Shown piece after piece: positions 8,285 through 17,007 of a stretch of 64,000 nucleotides of DNA. The DNA lies in assembly GCF_000013225.1 (NCBI RefSeq), contig NC_007776.1, positions 1,579,001-1,643,000 on the forward strand, in the 5' to 3' direction. This stretch comes from Synechococcus sp. JA-2-3B'a(2-13) (GTDB lineage Bacteria > Cyanobacteriota > Cyanobacteriia > Thermostichales > Thermostichaceae). The stretch's first letter is position 1. Each line of letters begins with the position of its first letter. Under the pieces are notes generated by a model. The model ran no database searches, was not told the origin of the DNA, and was given only the letters and a program-made list of their open reading frames with translations. A program made the position numbers and the translations under genes.

Positions 8285-9820
8285 ATGTCCACTCTCCCCA
8301 GCAGCAGCGAAGCCGCCCAACGGGCCGCCCGCCTGGAAAAAGCCCAACACCTGCGGGAACAAGGGATCCCGCCCTATGCCTATTCTTTTCCTGTTACCCA
8401 TCTGGCTGCCGAGCTGCAGGAGCAATTTGCCGACCTAGAGCCCGGCGGCGAGCGGGAGGATGTGCAGGTGGCGGTGGCCGGGCGGATCCGGGCGCGGCGG
8501 GTCATGGGCAAGCTGGCTTTCTTTACCCTTCAGGATCGCTCCGGCACCATTCAGCTTTATCTAGACAAGAAACGGCTGACGGAGCAGATGGGGGAGCTGG
8601 CCTTCAAGAACCTGGACAAGCTCATCGACGTTGGCGATTGGCTGGGGGCCAAGGGCTGCCTGAAGCGTACCGAAAAAGGGGAATTGTCGGTGCGGGTGGA
8701 TGAATACCAAGTGCTGACCAAGGCCCTGCTGCCGCTGCCGGACAAGTGGCACGGCCTGCGGGATGTGGAGAAACGCTACCGCCAGCGCTACGTCGATCTC
8801 ATCGTCAACCCTGAGGTCAAGCAGACCTTGCTCGACCGCGCCCAGATCATCCGCTCCCTGCGGCAGACTCTGGAAGAGCGAGGTTTTGTGGAAATTGAGA
8901 CGCCAGTGTTGCAGGTGATCCCCGGCGGGGCGGAGGCGCGGCCTTTTGTTACCCACCACAACGCCCTGGATCTGGATCTCTACTTGCGCATTGCCACCGA
9001 GCTGCACCTGAAGCGGCTGGTGGTGGGCGGGATCGAGCGAGTCTATGAAATTGGGCGGGTCTTTCGCAACGAAGGCATCTCCACCCGCCACAACCCGGAG
9101 TTCACCTCTCTAGAGGCCTATCAAGCCTTCGCCGACTACCACACCATGATGGAGCTGACGGAAACCCTGGTCTGCAACGCCGCCCTGGCGGTGCGGGGAT
9201 CCCTGCAGCTCACCTACCAAGGGGAAGCCATCGACCTCACCCCTCCCTGGCGACGGGTGACGATGCAGGAGCTGGTGGAGGAGGCCACTGGCATTTTCAT
9301 CGATGTGGAAAAGGGATGCCCTGAAGAGCTCTTGCCGGCCTTGGCCGCCCAAGGGATCCCCGATCTCTCCCCCCAGGACTCCCCCGGCCAGTTGCTGGTC
9401 AAAGCCTTTGAGCACTGCTGCGAGAGCCGCCTGCGCCAGCCCACCTTTGTTCTGGACTATCCCCTGGAGGTGTGTCCCCTCACCAAGCCCCACCGCAGCA
9501 AACCGGGGTTGGCCGAGCGCTTCGAGCTGTTCATCGTTGGGCGGGAGACGGCCAACGCCTACTCCGAGCTCACCGATCCGGTGGATCAGCGGCAGCGGCT
9601 GGAGGCCCAGGCAGCCCTGAAGGCAGCCGGCGATGAAGAGGCCCATTTTCTGGATGAAGACTTTCTCACCGCCTTGGAATATGGCCTGCCCCCCACAGGT
9701 GGCCTGGGCGTGGGGATCGACCGCTTGGTGATGCTGCTGTGCGACGCTCCCAGCATTCGCGATGTCATTGCCTTTCCGCTGCTGCGGCCCGAGACGGGAG
9801 AAGTGGCGGAGGAGGCTTGA
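8285..9820 (+). CDS. lysS: Lysyl-tRNA synthetase, class II
   Basis: The enzyme charges tRNA-Lys. The 511-residue length is normal. The N-terminal OB-fold anticodon-binding domain reads [23 protein letters not shown]. The class II catalytic core follows, with motif 1 around [12 protein letters not shown], motif 2 around [17 protein letters not shown], and motif 3 [13 protein letters not shown] near the end. The ATG at 8285 begins [12 protein letters not shown]. It is a single gene after the Uma2-family gene and converges on the large kinase gene. Confidence 0.95.
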   Translation: MSTLPSSSEAAQRAARLEKAQHLREQGIPPYAYSFPVTHLAAELQEQFADLEPGGEREDVQVAVAGRIRARRVMGKLAFFTLQDRSGTIQLYLDKKRLTEQMGELAFKNLDKLIDVGDWLGAKGCLKRTEKGELSVRVDEYQVLTKALLPLPDKWHGLRDVEKRYRQRYVDLIVNPEVKQTLLDRAQIIRSLRQTLEERGFVEIETPVLQVIPGGAEARPFVTHHNALDLDLYLRIATELHLKRLVVGGIERVYEIGRVFRNEGISTRHNPEFTSLEAYQAFADYHTMMELTETLVCNAALAVRGSLQLTYQGEAIDLTPPWRRVTMQELVEEATGIFIDVEKGCPEELLPALAAQGIPDLSPQDSPGQLLVKAFEHCCESRLRQPTFVLDYPLEVCPLTKPHRSKPGLAERFELFIVGRETANAYSELTDPVDQRQRLEAQAALKAAGDEEAHFLDEDFLTALEYGLPPTGGLGVGIDRLVMLLCDAPSIRDVIAFPLLRPETGEVAEEA

Positions 9821-9913
9821 GCCGATCCCTCTAACTGTCCATTCAAATCCCATCGATTTCTAAGAGAGGTTGGAGGTGGCCGCGGCGACGGCGCGGAGCC
9901 TTTGGGAAGTGTC

Positions 9914-12900
9914 TCAACCTATTTTGAAATAACTAGCGATAACGTCTTCCAAAAGCCGACCTTCGTACCCTTGCATCTGGAGGGCAGCCTGGAAATCCTG
10001 GCAGGCTCTCTGCCAATCCCCAAGGGCAGTCCGGGCCAGGGCGCGGTTGAAGTGGGCTTTGAGGTGGCAGGGATCCCTATCGCTCGCGTCAGCAGTGCAG
10101 AGTGTTATGGCTTGGTCGTAGTCGCGGATGGCCGCCGAAAAATCCCCCTGTTGGGCGTAGGCCCAGCCGCGGTTGTTCAAAACCCAGACCCGCTCCTGGG
10201 GATCCAGCTCCAGTTGCAGCAGTCGGGTGTAGTCTTCTATCGCTTTGTCCGTCTGTCCCTCGCCATCCCACAGGAGAGCTCGGTGGAGCAAAGCAGAGTG
10301 CTCCTGGGGGTTCAAGGCCAGGGCCTGCGTGTAGTCGGCAATGGCCAGCTCAGGGCAATTGGCCTGCCGGTGTAGATCCCCCCGTTGACGGTAGGCCAGG
10401 GCAGCATTGGCCACCCCCCAGTCTCGGTCAAGACTCAGGGCTTGGTCGAGATCCGCCAGTGCCATCTCTTGATCCCCCAAAGCCAGATGCACCGTTGCCC
10501 GCAAAGCAAAAGCCTGAGAAGCCTGCGGTTGCTGCTGGATCAGCGCCGTGAAATCGGCCAACGCCCCAGCCAGATCCCCCCTCTCTTGGCGACACAAGCC
10601 CCGATACAACAGGGCTTCGGTGACCAGCACTTCTGGATCCCCTGGGCTGGCCAGCTCCAAGACCCGATCCCAATCGGCTATTGCCCCCTCCAGGTTGTGG
10701 CGCAGGCGGCGGACTTGGGCCCGCTTCAGGTGGGCCTCCAGATAGAGCTGCCGGGACTGTTCCCCGTCTTGGGCCTCTTCCTGGATGACTTGGTCGAAGT
10801 CGGATTCAGCCTGCGCGTAGTACCCCAGCTCCAAGGACTCCGTCCCGCTGACGCGATCCTGCTCCGCACGGTTGGTAGGGCCATCGGTGCCGCGCACTGC
10901 CAACGTCAACAACAGAGAGCCGCGGGCCAAGCGGGCCATCCTGTGTTGGGGATCCCGCTGCAGCAAGCGGTTGAGATCTTGCAAGGCCGCTTCGGTCTGA
11001 CCCAACTGCTGCAGGGCTTGTCCTCGGTGCCACAGCGCTTCCCTGTGGTCAGGATCCTGCTGCAAAACCCGGCTGAGATCCTGAATGGCGGAATCCCAGT
11101 TGCCCACCTGTCCATGGGCCATGCCCCGTCCCAGCCAAGCCGTCCAGTCCTGAGGATCCTGCCGCAACACCTCGTCGTAGTCGGCAATGGCCTCTGGCCA
11201 CCGGCCCAGCTGTCGGCACAACTCAGCTCGCTCTTGGCGCAGATCCCGCCGTTCCGGCTGCAAGCGCACCGCCTCGTTCAACTGCTCCAAGGCCGCCTGC
11301 AGATCTCCCGTCTGGATTTGGGCCCGCGCCAGATCTCGGCGGATATCCGCCTCGGCCACTGCCACCCCCAGCGCCAAAGCCTGGTGGTAATCCTGGATGG
11401 CCCCCAGCCCATCTCCCAGAGCAGCCCGCACTTGGCCGCGATGGAAATAAGCCAAGCCCGACTGAGGATCCCCTTGCAGAGCTTGGTCGAAATCGGCCAG
11501 CGCTCCCTGCCAATCCCCCAACCGTTGCCGTGCCATACCGCGGCGCAGATGGGCATTCAACAGCAGCTCCGGCCCGCGTGGGATCCCAGGCCTCGCCGCC
11601 CACTGCAACACCTGCGAGAAGTCCTCACAGGCTGCCGGCCAATCTTCCCGCTCAGCATGGAGTTGGCCGCGGTTGAAGTAGAGCTGAGGGTTCTGCGGAT
11701 CCCGCTCCAGGGCAGCTGTATAATCCCGCAGAGCCGCCAGGGGATCCCCCAACAGCCAATGGATTCGCCCGCGGCTGCTGTAGGCACTGGCATCTTGGGG
11801 ATCCAAAGCAATGGCCTGGTTCAAGTCGGACAAAGCCGCTTCGATGTTGCCCAAGTCCAGGTGGGCAATGCCTCGGTTGAGGTAGGCTTTGGCCATTTGG
11901 GGATCCAGCTCCAGGGCGCGGTTGAAGTCTGCCAGAGCGCCGCCGGGATCCCCCAGCCCCTGGCGAGCCAAGCCCCGGCAGAGATAGGCCCGCGACAGGT
12001 TGGGATCCAGACGGAGAGCCTGTTCACAATCGGCCAGCGCCGGCTCCAGGGTGTTGCTGCTCAGGTAGGCCATGGCCCGCTGCAAGTAGAGATCCGCCTG
12101 GGCTGCCGCCTCTGCCTCAGGTAGCTCAGTGGCCTCAGCAGACCGTAGGGATAGGGCCTGAGAAAAGTCTTCAACAGCCCCCTGGGGATCCCCCAACGCT
12201 TGCCGGGCCAGGCCCCGGTGGTAATAGGCTTTGCCGTGGCGAGGATCCAACTGCAGCGCTTGGGTGTAGTCCTCGACAGCCCCTTGCAAATCTGACAACT
12301 GGACCCGCGCCACTCCCCGGTTGAAGTAGGCTTCCCCGTCCTGAGGGTCCCGCTTGATCACCTCGGAAAAATCGGCTGCTGCCCCCTGCGCATCTCCCAG
12401 ATGGCCGCGCACCACGCCGCGGTTGAAATAGGCCCGCACATCTTCCGGGTTGAGCTCAATGGCCCGCGAATAGTCTTCGATGGCCTGCTGCTGCTGATTG
12501 AGTTGCCGGTAAGCATTGCCACGGTTGTAGTAGGCCACCGCCCATTGTGGGTTGAGGCCGAGAGCCTGGGTGTAGTCGGCAACAGCTCCCTCGTAGTCCT
12601 CCAGCCGGTAGCGGGCAATGCCGCGGTTGAAATAGGCGCGGGCGTCCCCTGCCAGTTGAATGACTTGGGTGTAATCTGCGATGGCCCCTGCCAAGTCCCC
12701 ACTTTTGTAGCGGGCGCTGCCCCGCTGGCTGTAGGCGCGGCTATTTTGGGGATCCAATTGAATGGCCAACGTACAGTCGGCAATCGCCCCCTGGAAATCC
12801 CCTTGGCGGGCTTTCTCCTGTGCGCGGGCCAACAGGCGCGTCACCAAAACCTGATCCACCGAAACATCGCCGAGCGTCGCCTCTTGGGGAAAAGGCAACA

Positions 12901-13726
12901 GGGGCCGCAGCGCCTCCAACACTTCAGCAGCGGACTGGAAGCGCTCTTGCCAGTGGGGGCAGATCAGGCGATCCAAAATCTCGGCCAGCTCCTCGCTGAC
13001 CTGAACCAAATCCCGCCAGAGCAGTTGGCCGGTGCGGGGATCATCCCGGATCTTATGGGGAGGACGACCGGTGAGGGCTTGGATGGCCAGCACCCCTACG
13101 GAGTACAGGTCGCTGCAGGGCTGGGGCTTGCCGTTGAGCTGTTCGGGCGCCATGTAGCCAACCGAGCCAATCACCGTCGCCAACTGAGTTTGGCCGGGGG
13201 CATGGCTGACCAACCGCCCCACTTCCTTGACTGCCCCAAAGTCGATCAACACCAACTTGCCATCGGCATCGCGGCGCATCAGGTTGGCCGGCTTGATATC
13301 CCGATGGACGATCTGGTGGGCGTGTACATGGCGCAGGATCTCCAAAATATCCCACAACAGTTTCAAAACCTCGGCCTCGCTCAGCGGCTTGCCCGGGATC
13401 AGCTCCTGGCTGAGATCATGCCCGGCAACAAACTCTTGCACCAAGTAAAAATCCTGATCCTGCTCGAAGTGGGCCAAAAGGCGGGGCACTTGGTCGAAGT
13501 GGTTGAGCCGGTTGAGAACCTTGGCTTCCCGTTCAAAGAGCTTGCGAGCCGTGGCCAACGTATAGGGATCCGTGGAGAGGGGGCGAAGGCGCTTGACGAC
13601 GCAAGGGCTATCGAAGGTGTCTTGATCCACCGCCTTGTAGGTTACGCCAAACCCTCCTTCCCCGAGGGGATGGAGAATGCGATAGCGTCCCCTGAGCACA
13701 CTTCCCGCTCTGATCTTGTCTTCCAT
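9914..13726 (-). CDS. Serine/threonine protein kinase with long TPR array
   Basis: The ATG at 13726 (MEDKIRAGSVLRGRY) is preferred, although the frame stays open 51 codons further upstream through repeat-like sequence. The 1,270-residue protein has an N-terminal Hanks-type kinase domain with P-loop GEGGFGVTY (22-30), the VVKRL lysine, HRDIKPANL, DFGAV and a PEQ activation-segment end (YMAPEQLNGK). From about residue 325 onward it is an almost continuous run of tetratricopeptide repeats, roughly 25 or more, of the pattern AxAYxNRGxAxxxLGDxxGAxxDYxxAL. It is probably a soluble signalling scaffold; targets are unknown. One dispersed repeat (10835-10858) interrupts the array in frame as DRVSGTES. 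Confidence 0.9.
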   Translation of the reverse strand: MEDKIRAGSVLRGRYRILHPLGEGGFGVTYKAVDQDTFDSPCVVKRLRPLSTDPYTLATARKLFEREAKVLNRLNHFDQVPRLLAHFEQDQDFYLVQEFVAGHDLSQELIPGKPLSEAEVLKLLWDILEILRHVHAHQIVHRDIKPANLMRRDADGKLVLIDFGAVKEVGRLVSHAPGQTQLATVIGSVGYMAPEQLNGKPQPCSDLYSVGVLAIQALTGRPPHKIRDDPRTGQLLWRDLVQVSEELAEILDRLICPHWQERFQSAAEVLEALRPLLPFPQEATLGDVSVDQVLVTRLLARAQEKARQGDFQGAIADCTLAIQLDPQNSRAYSQRGSARYKSGDLAGAIADYTQVIQLAGDARAYFNRGIARYRLEDYEGAVADYTQALGLNPQWAVAYYNRGNAYRQLNQQQQAIEDYSRAIELNPEDVRAYFNRGVVRGHLGDAQGAAADFSEVIKRDPQDGEAYFNRGVARVQLSDLQGAVEDYTQALQLDPRHGKAYYHRGLARQALGDPQGAVEDFSQALSLRSAEATELPEAEAAAQADLYLQRAMAYLSSNTLEPALADCEQALRLDPNLSRAYLCRGLARQGLGDPGGALADFNRALELDPQMAKAYLNRGIAHLDLGNIEAALSDLNQAIALDPQDASAYSSRGRIHWLLGDPLAALRDYTAALERDPQNPQLYFNRGQLHAEREDWPAACEDFSQVLQWAARPGIPRGPELLLNAHLRRGMARQRLGDWQGALADFDQALQGDPQSGLAYFHRGQVRAALGDGLGAIQDYHQALALGVAVAEADIRRDLARAQIQTGDLQAALEQLNEAVRLQPERRDLRQERAELCRQLGRWPEAIADYDEVLRQDPQDWTAWLGRGMAHGQVGNWDSAIQDLSRVLQQDPDHREALWHRGQALQQLGQTEAALQDLNRLLQRDPQHRMARLARGSLLLTLAVRGTDGPTNRAEQDRVSGTESLELGYYAQAESDFDQVIQEEAQDGEQSRQLYLEAHLKRAQVRRLRHNLEGAIADWDRVLELASPGDPEVLVTEALLYRGLCRQERGDLAGALADFTALIQQQPQASQAFALRATVHLALGDQEMALADLDQALSLDRDWGVANAALAYRQRGDLHRQANCPELAIADYTQALALNPQEHSALLHRALLWDGEGQTDKAIEDYTRLLQLELDPQERVWVLNNRGWAYAQQGDFSAAIRDYDQAITLCTADASDRDPCHLKAHFNRALARTALGDWQRACQDFQAALQMQGYEGRLLEDVIASYFKIG
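10835..10858 (+). repeat. GLRPANAI-type repeat inside the TPR kinase (antisense to the gene)
   Basis: The plus strand reads GGACTCCGTCCCGCTGACGC followed by GATC. The kinase gene runs on the other strand and reads it as DRVSGTES, between two TPR units. Confidence 0.85.
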
Positions 13727-13884
13727 AGCCAAGCCAGTCGCCTGAGCGGAGCAGCCTTTTGCCACTACGAGCTGGCTCGATTCTGCCACAGGCCGACGCC
13801 CTTGGGCGGAGCAACCCACAGCTCCTATCCAGGGTCTTTTTCTGCTTTTTCTTTTCGCGATCTTCAATGTCTGTAACAATTCAG

Positions 13885-15510
13885 TCAGAGAGAAACCGCG
13901 ATCTGACCTCGCCGCTCTTCAAAATCGCTGATCAGCAGTCTCACCTCGATCTGCCATTCCCCCGCCAGGGCCAGAGGCACATTTTCCACCACAAATTGGC
14001 CAGGCCTATCCGGCGCTACAGTACGGCGTAGAGGGGGGATCCCGTGTTCCGGCAGGGAAAACCCAAGGGTCAATTCCTGGGCCGGGACTCCCTTCACCTC
14101 AGCCCGAATTTGATTTTCCCCAGGACGACAGGGCAGAATCCTCAGGTGCAGGCTGCCTTCCGGCCAGTTCAAGCGCTCTTCACAACTGGTCTGCAAGCCC
14201 GACTCCAGTGGGGCTCCCATGCCCTGCCTCCCATGACTGGGGGGAGCCTGGGCCACCAGGAAGCTGGTCAAGCCCAGCACCAGAATCAGCCCCACCAACT
14301 CCAGGCGGACGATCCGGCGCAGCGACCGGCCCGCGGCCTGTCCACCTTGCTGTAATCCCGGCACCAGCCGAAACTTGTTGTGGGCGCCCAGCCCCACCAT
14401 CATCAGCACCAGCAGCAGCTTGGCCCAGAGATACTGGCCGTAGGGATGATCCCAGTGCCAGCCGCGGTGGATCCCACCCATCCCCACCCCCGCCAGGATA
14501 AGCCCCGGTACCGCCCAGGTGGCCACGTCAGAAAACCGTTGGATGATGCCTACAGATGGGTAGGGAGCAGATTCCTTGCCCAGCAGGCGCTCCAGCCCCC
14601 ACAACCCTCCCAACCAGAAAGCTGAACCGGCCAGATGCAGCCCCAGCAGCGCCATTGTCCCCATCGGATGCTCACTGGTGAGAGCATGGCCAATGGGCAA
14701 AAAGGAGCCGAGCACCAACACCGACCCCATACCGCTGGCCCAGACGGCACCTCCCTCACAGGCCCAGATCAGGATCCCTAGCCCCACCAGCCGCAGCCCT
14801 GTACCCCAACCGTAGGGAGAAAGCATCACACGCAGCAGCTCTCGCCCATTGAAGTGGGGGTAAAGCTGGGCCAAATGCAGACTGAAGGCCACCGCGGTCA
14901 AACTGAGGGTGATCCAAGCTGTCGCAAAAGCCCAAGATAAGGGCTCCGCCCCGCTGACGCGATCAGAATCGGCGAAACTGCTCCGCTGCCCCCGCAACAG
15001 TCGCCACCAGCCCAGCACCCCCACCACAAAGAGGCTGCCCAAGTAGATCCCCCAGCGTACCCCCACCAGCGGCCAGTACAAGGGATCCCTTCCTTGGGCG
15101 TGAGCTGTCCTCGCCGCCTGCAATTGCCCAGGATCGGCTGCCCCCACCTGGAAGGCAAACGATCCACTCACCGGATGGGAATCGGCAGAAATGGCCCGCC
15201 AACTGACGATGTAAACTCCCTCGGGGATCCCCTGCGGCAAATCCCCCTGCGGTGCCTCACCCCTGGTCACCCGATTTTCTAAGGGCAGAGCTCGTCCGTT
15301 GCTGTCTAAAACCTGGAGCTGTGTGATCTGCACCGGCTCATTGAAAACAAGCCGCACCTGGGCCGGAGCTTCCTGCAGCACCGCCCCATCCTCTGGGAAG
15401 GTGGAGAGCAAGCTGGCATGGGCAAAAGCGGGCGGGATCCCGGCCACCCACAGCAAGGCGCAGAGGATCCCAGACCAAATCCAAGCAAAACCCCTTTTGG
15501 GATGAAACAT
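13885..15510 (-). CDS. CopC-CopD fusion, copper import/resistance membrane protein
   Basis: The 541-residue protein joins a periplasmic CopC domain to a CopD membrane domain. A signal peptide ends at PPAFA, so the mature protein starts HASLLSTFPEDGAVL, with the N-terminal His used for Cu(II) binding in CopC proteins. CopC continues through VRLVFNEPVQ to YIVSWRAISADSHPVSGSF. About eight membrane segments of CopD type follow, with conserved HLAQLYPHFNG and HALTSEHP, then a soluble C-terminal tail. One dispersed repeat (14941-14964) is read in frame as DRVSGAEP in the first cytoplasmic loop. It is the last gene of a petJ-led copper cluster; 17 bp separate it from the YcnI-like gene. Confidence 0.88.
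   Translation of the reverse strand: MFHPKRGFAWIWSGILCALLWVAGIPPAFAHASLLSTFPEDGAVLQEAPAQVRLVFNEPVQITQLQVLDSNGRALPLENRVTRGEAPQGDLPQGIPEGVYIVSWRAISADSHPVSGSFAFQVGAADPGQLQAARTAHAQGRDPLYWPLVGVRWGIYLGSLFVVGVLGWWRLLRGQRSSFADSDRVSGAEPLSWAFATAWITLSLTAVAFSLHLAQLYPHFNGRELLRVMLSPYGWGTGLRLVGLGILIWACEGGAVWASGMGSVLVLGSFLPIGHALTSEHPMGTMALLGLHLAGSAFWLGGLWGLERLLGKESAPYPSVGIIQRFSDVATWAVPGLILAGVGMGGIHRGWHWDHPYGQYLWAKLLLVLMMVGLGAHNKFRLVPGLQQGGQAAGRSLRRIVRLELVGLILVLGLTSFLVAQAPPSHGRQGMGAPLESGLQTSCEERLNWPEGSLHLRILPCRPGENQIRAEVKGVPAQELTLGFSLPEHGIPPLRRTVAPDRPGQFVVENVPLALAGEWQIEVRLLISDFEERRGQIAVSL
14941..14964 (+). repeat. GLRPANAI-type repeat inside copCD (antisense to the gene)
   Basis: The plus strand reads GGGCTCCGCCCCGCTGACGC followed by GATC, a diverged copy that the CopC-CopD gene reads as DRVSGAEP. 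Confidence 0.75.
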
Positions 15511-15527
15511 GCTCCTAAGCAGACCGC

Positions 15528-16121
15528 TTAGCGGGTACCGTGACCATGCCCATGTCCATGCCCGTGGCCTTGCCCATGTCCACTGTCTCCACCTGTCAGC
15601 TTCAGCAGCGGGGCCGGCTCCGGCAAGCTCTTAGGATCCTCGCCCGGCTGCGCCACCTGGATCCAGCGGTGCATGCCTTTTTCGCACTCCTGGATCACCG
15701 GGATGGGGATGACCTCGCCGGGCCGATCCGGCAGCTTGGCGCGGATGCTGAACTCATCCATGAACTCATCGGGCAGCGAGCCGCCGCTCCAGATCACCTC
15801 GGCAACCGTTTCGGTAATCATCTTCCCATGCGACTCATAGGGGGTCTCCAGCGGCTTTTTGACCGTCTCGATTTTCCACAGGGGATGCACCATCGGCTTC
15901 ACAGAGACGAATCCCTCCGGGATCTGCACCCGCAGGCGCACGGTCGGGGATCCATCGCAGCCATGGGGCACCCGAAAGGTGAGCTTGGCAAAGCTGCCCG
16001 CCGGGGCCTCTTTGGGATGGACGGTAACATGGGCCCAGGCAGAGGAAAGGGGTAAAAAACTCATTCCCAGGGCCAGCAGAGATTTCTTGGCCAGGGTCAA
16101 GTAACTTTGCAGACTGAACAT
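15528..16121 (-). CDS. YcnI-like (DUF1775) copper-associated periplasmic protein with His-rich tail
   Basis: The ATG at 16121 gives MFSLQSYLTLAKKSLLALGM, a signal peptide cut after SSAWA so that the mature protein begins HVTVHPKEAPAG. That N-terminal His is the copper ligand of the YcnI/DUF1775 family. The rest fits the family: FAKLTFRVPHGCDGSPTVRLRVQIPEG, the W of VIWSGG, and a beta-rich core of normal size. The C terminus ends in a GHGHGHG run, a likely extra metal-binding tail and unusual for the family. It lies between the decapeptide-repeat gene (62 bp upstream) and copCD (17 bp downstream). Confidence 0.88.
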   Translation of the reverse strand: MFSLQSYLTLAKKSLLALGMSFLPLSSAWAHVTVHPKEAPAGSFAKLTFRVPHGCDGSPTVRLRVQIPEGFVSVKPMVHPLWKIETVKKPLETPYESHGKMITETVAEVIWSGGSLPDEFMDEFSIRAKLPDRPGEVIPIPVIQECEKGMHRWIQVAQPGEDPKSLPEPAPLLKLTGGDSGHGQGHGHGHGHGHGTR

Positions 16122-16183
16122 TCGCAGATGCTCCTTATAAACCTGTAGGGAAAGAGAAAAATGCAGTGTTTGTTGGTCAAAAC

Positions 16184-16531
16184 CTAGGGATGGTGATGGG
16201 ATCCGTGGGATTCCATCAGGCTCATGCTGTGCTGGCCCCAACTGGAGAGACCCATGGACACCAGGCCGGCGCTGGCCAAGCCCATGGACACCAGCCCAAA
16301 GGAGAGAGCGCCCATGGCTACTAGGCCAATGGAGAGGATGCCGTGGGTGACCACGCCGATGGCTACCACCCCATGGGCAGAAATGCCCACCGCCACTAGC
16401 CCATGGGCCCCTATGCCCACTGAGAGAAGCTGGCGGCGGGATCCCTGTCCTTCACATCCCTGCTCGTGAGGCAGCCGCTCCACTGGTCTCCCCTGGAGCA
16501 GGGCTGGATCTTGAGTCCTCTCTTTGGACAC
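16184..16531 (-). CDS. His/Met decapeptide-repeat protein in a copper locus
   Basis: I cannot assign this 115-residue protein to a named family. After a charged N-terminal 35 residues with one Cys (Cys26), residues 38-107 are seven ten-residue repeats of the form hydrophobic-Gly-x-x-x-(His/Met)-Gly-hydrophobic. The sixth position is His43, His53 and His63, then Met73, Met83, Met93 and Met103, at exact ten-residue spacing. The tail (HSMSLMESHGSHHHP) adds more His and Met. It starts at a GTG that shares one base with the petJ stop (TAGTG), implying coupled translation. Position between petJ, YcnI and CopC-CopD points to copper binding or transfer; that role is inferred. The array could span a membrane or form a solenoid. 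Confidence 0.7.
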   Translation of the reverse strand: MSKERTQDPALLQGRPVERLPHEQGCEGQGSRRQLLSVGIGAHGLVAVGISAHGVVAIGVVTHGILSIGLVAMGALSFGLVSMGLASAGLVSMGLSSWGQHSMSLMESHGSHHHP

Positions 16532-16884
16532 TAGCCTCTACTCCAGTTGTGCTCAGCGCGATCCAAAACGTAGGCCGCCACCGCCTCGATCTCCTCCGGC
16601 TTGAGAATCTTGGCAAAAGCCGGCATGGCCCCTTTGCCGTTTCTCACTTGGGCCTGGATCAGCTCAGGGGTGTCTACGTGGTACTCATGAAGAGCCGCCA
16701 GAGAAAGGTTTTTCGCTGCCACCAAAGTGTTGCGCCCGTTCAAGTGACAACCCACACATTTGGCCTGAAAGACCTTGGCTCCCAAGGCCAAATCAGGCTC
16801 AGCAGAAGCCATTTGCGGGCCTAAAAAGAGGGCAAATACTGCCACCAAAAGCCCGATAAAAAGGTTGATCATTCGCATTTTCAT
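16531..16884 (-). CDS. petJ: Cytochrome c6
   Basis: Cytochrome c6 carries electrons from cytochrome b6f to photosystem I and can replace plastocyanin when copper is scarce. A signal peptide (MKMRMINLFIGLLVAVFALF, cut after ASA) sends it to the thylakoid lumen. The heme motif CVGCH follows near the mature N terminus, and the axial Met is in GAMPAF. The mature length of about 90 residues is normal. It leads a minus-strand cluster of copper-related genes, and its stop overlaps the next start by one base. In other cyanobacteria petJ is repressed by copper; here the linkage itself suggests copper control. Confidence 0.93.
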   Translation of the reverse strand: MKMRMINLFIGLLVAVFALFLGPQMASAEPDLALGAKVFQAKCVGCHLNGRNTLVAAKNLSLAALHEYHVDTPELIQAQVRNGKGAMPAFAKILKPEEIEAVAAYVLDRAEHNWSRG

Positions 16885-17007
16885 CTCAGGGACTGACCGA
16901 AAACTAGCCTTTAAGGCCCGCCCATTATCCCAAGCCCGTTGGGCCAGGTCAAAAGACGGCCTGTCGAGCTTCCCCCGGCTACCATAAGGTCAGGATCCCC
17001 CGAAGCC

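Noticed and set aside
10385-13876. Two long plus-strand frames (10385-12124 and 12401-13876) opposite the TPR kinase
   Set aside because: They are antisense shadows. The minus strand has clear kinase and TPR motifs, and repeated codons at GC-rich sites keep the opposite frame open. Neither shows any domain.
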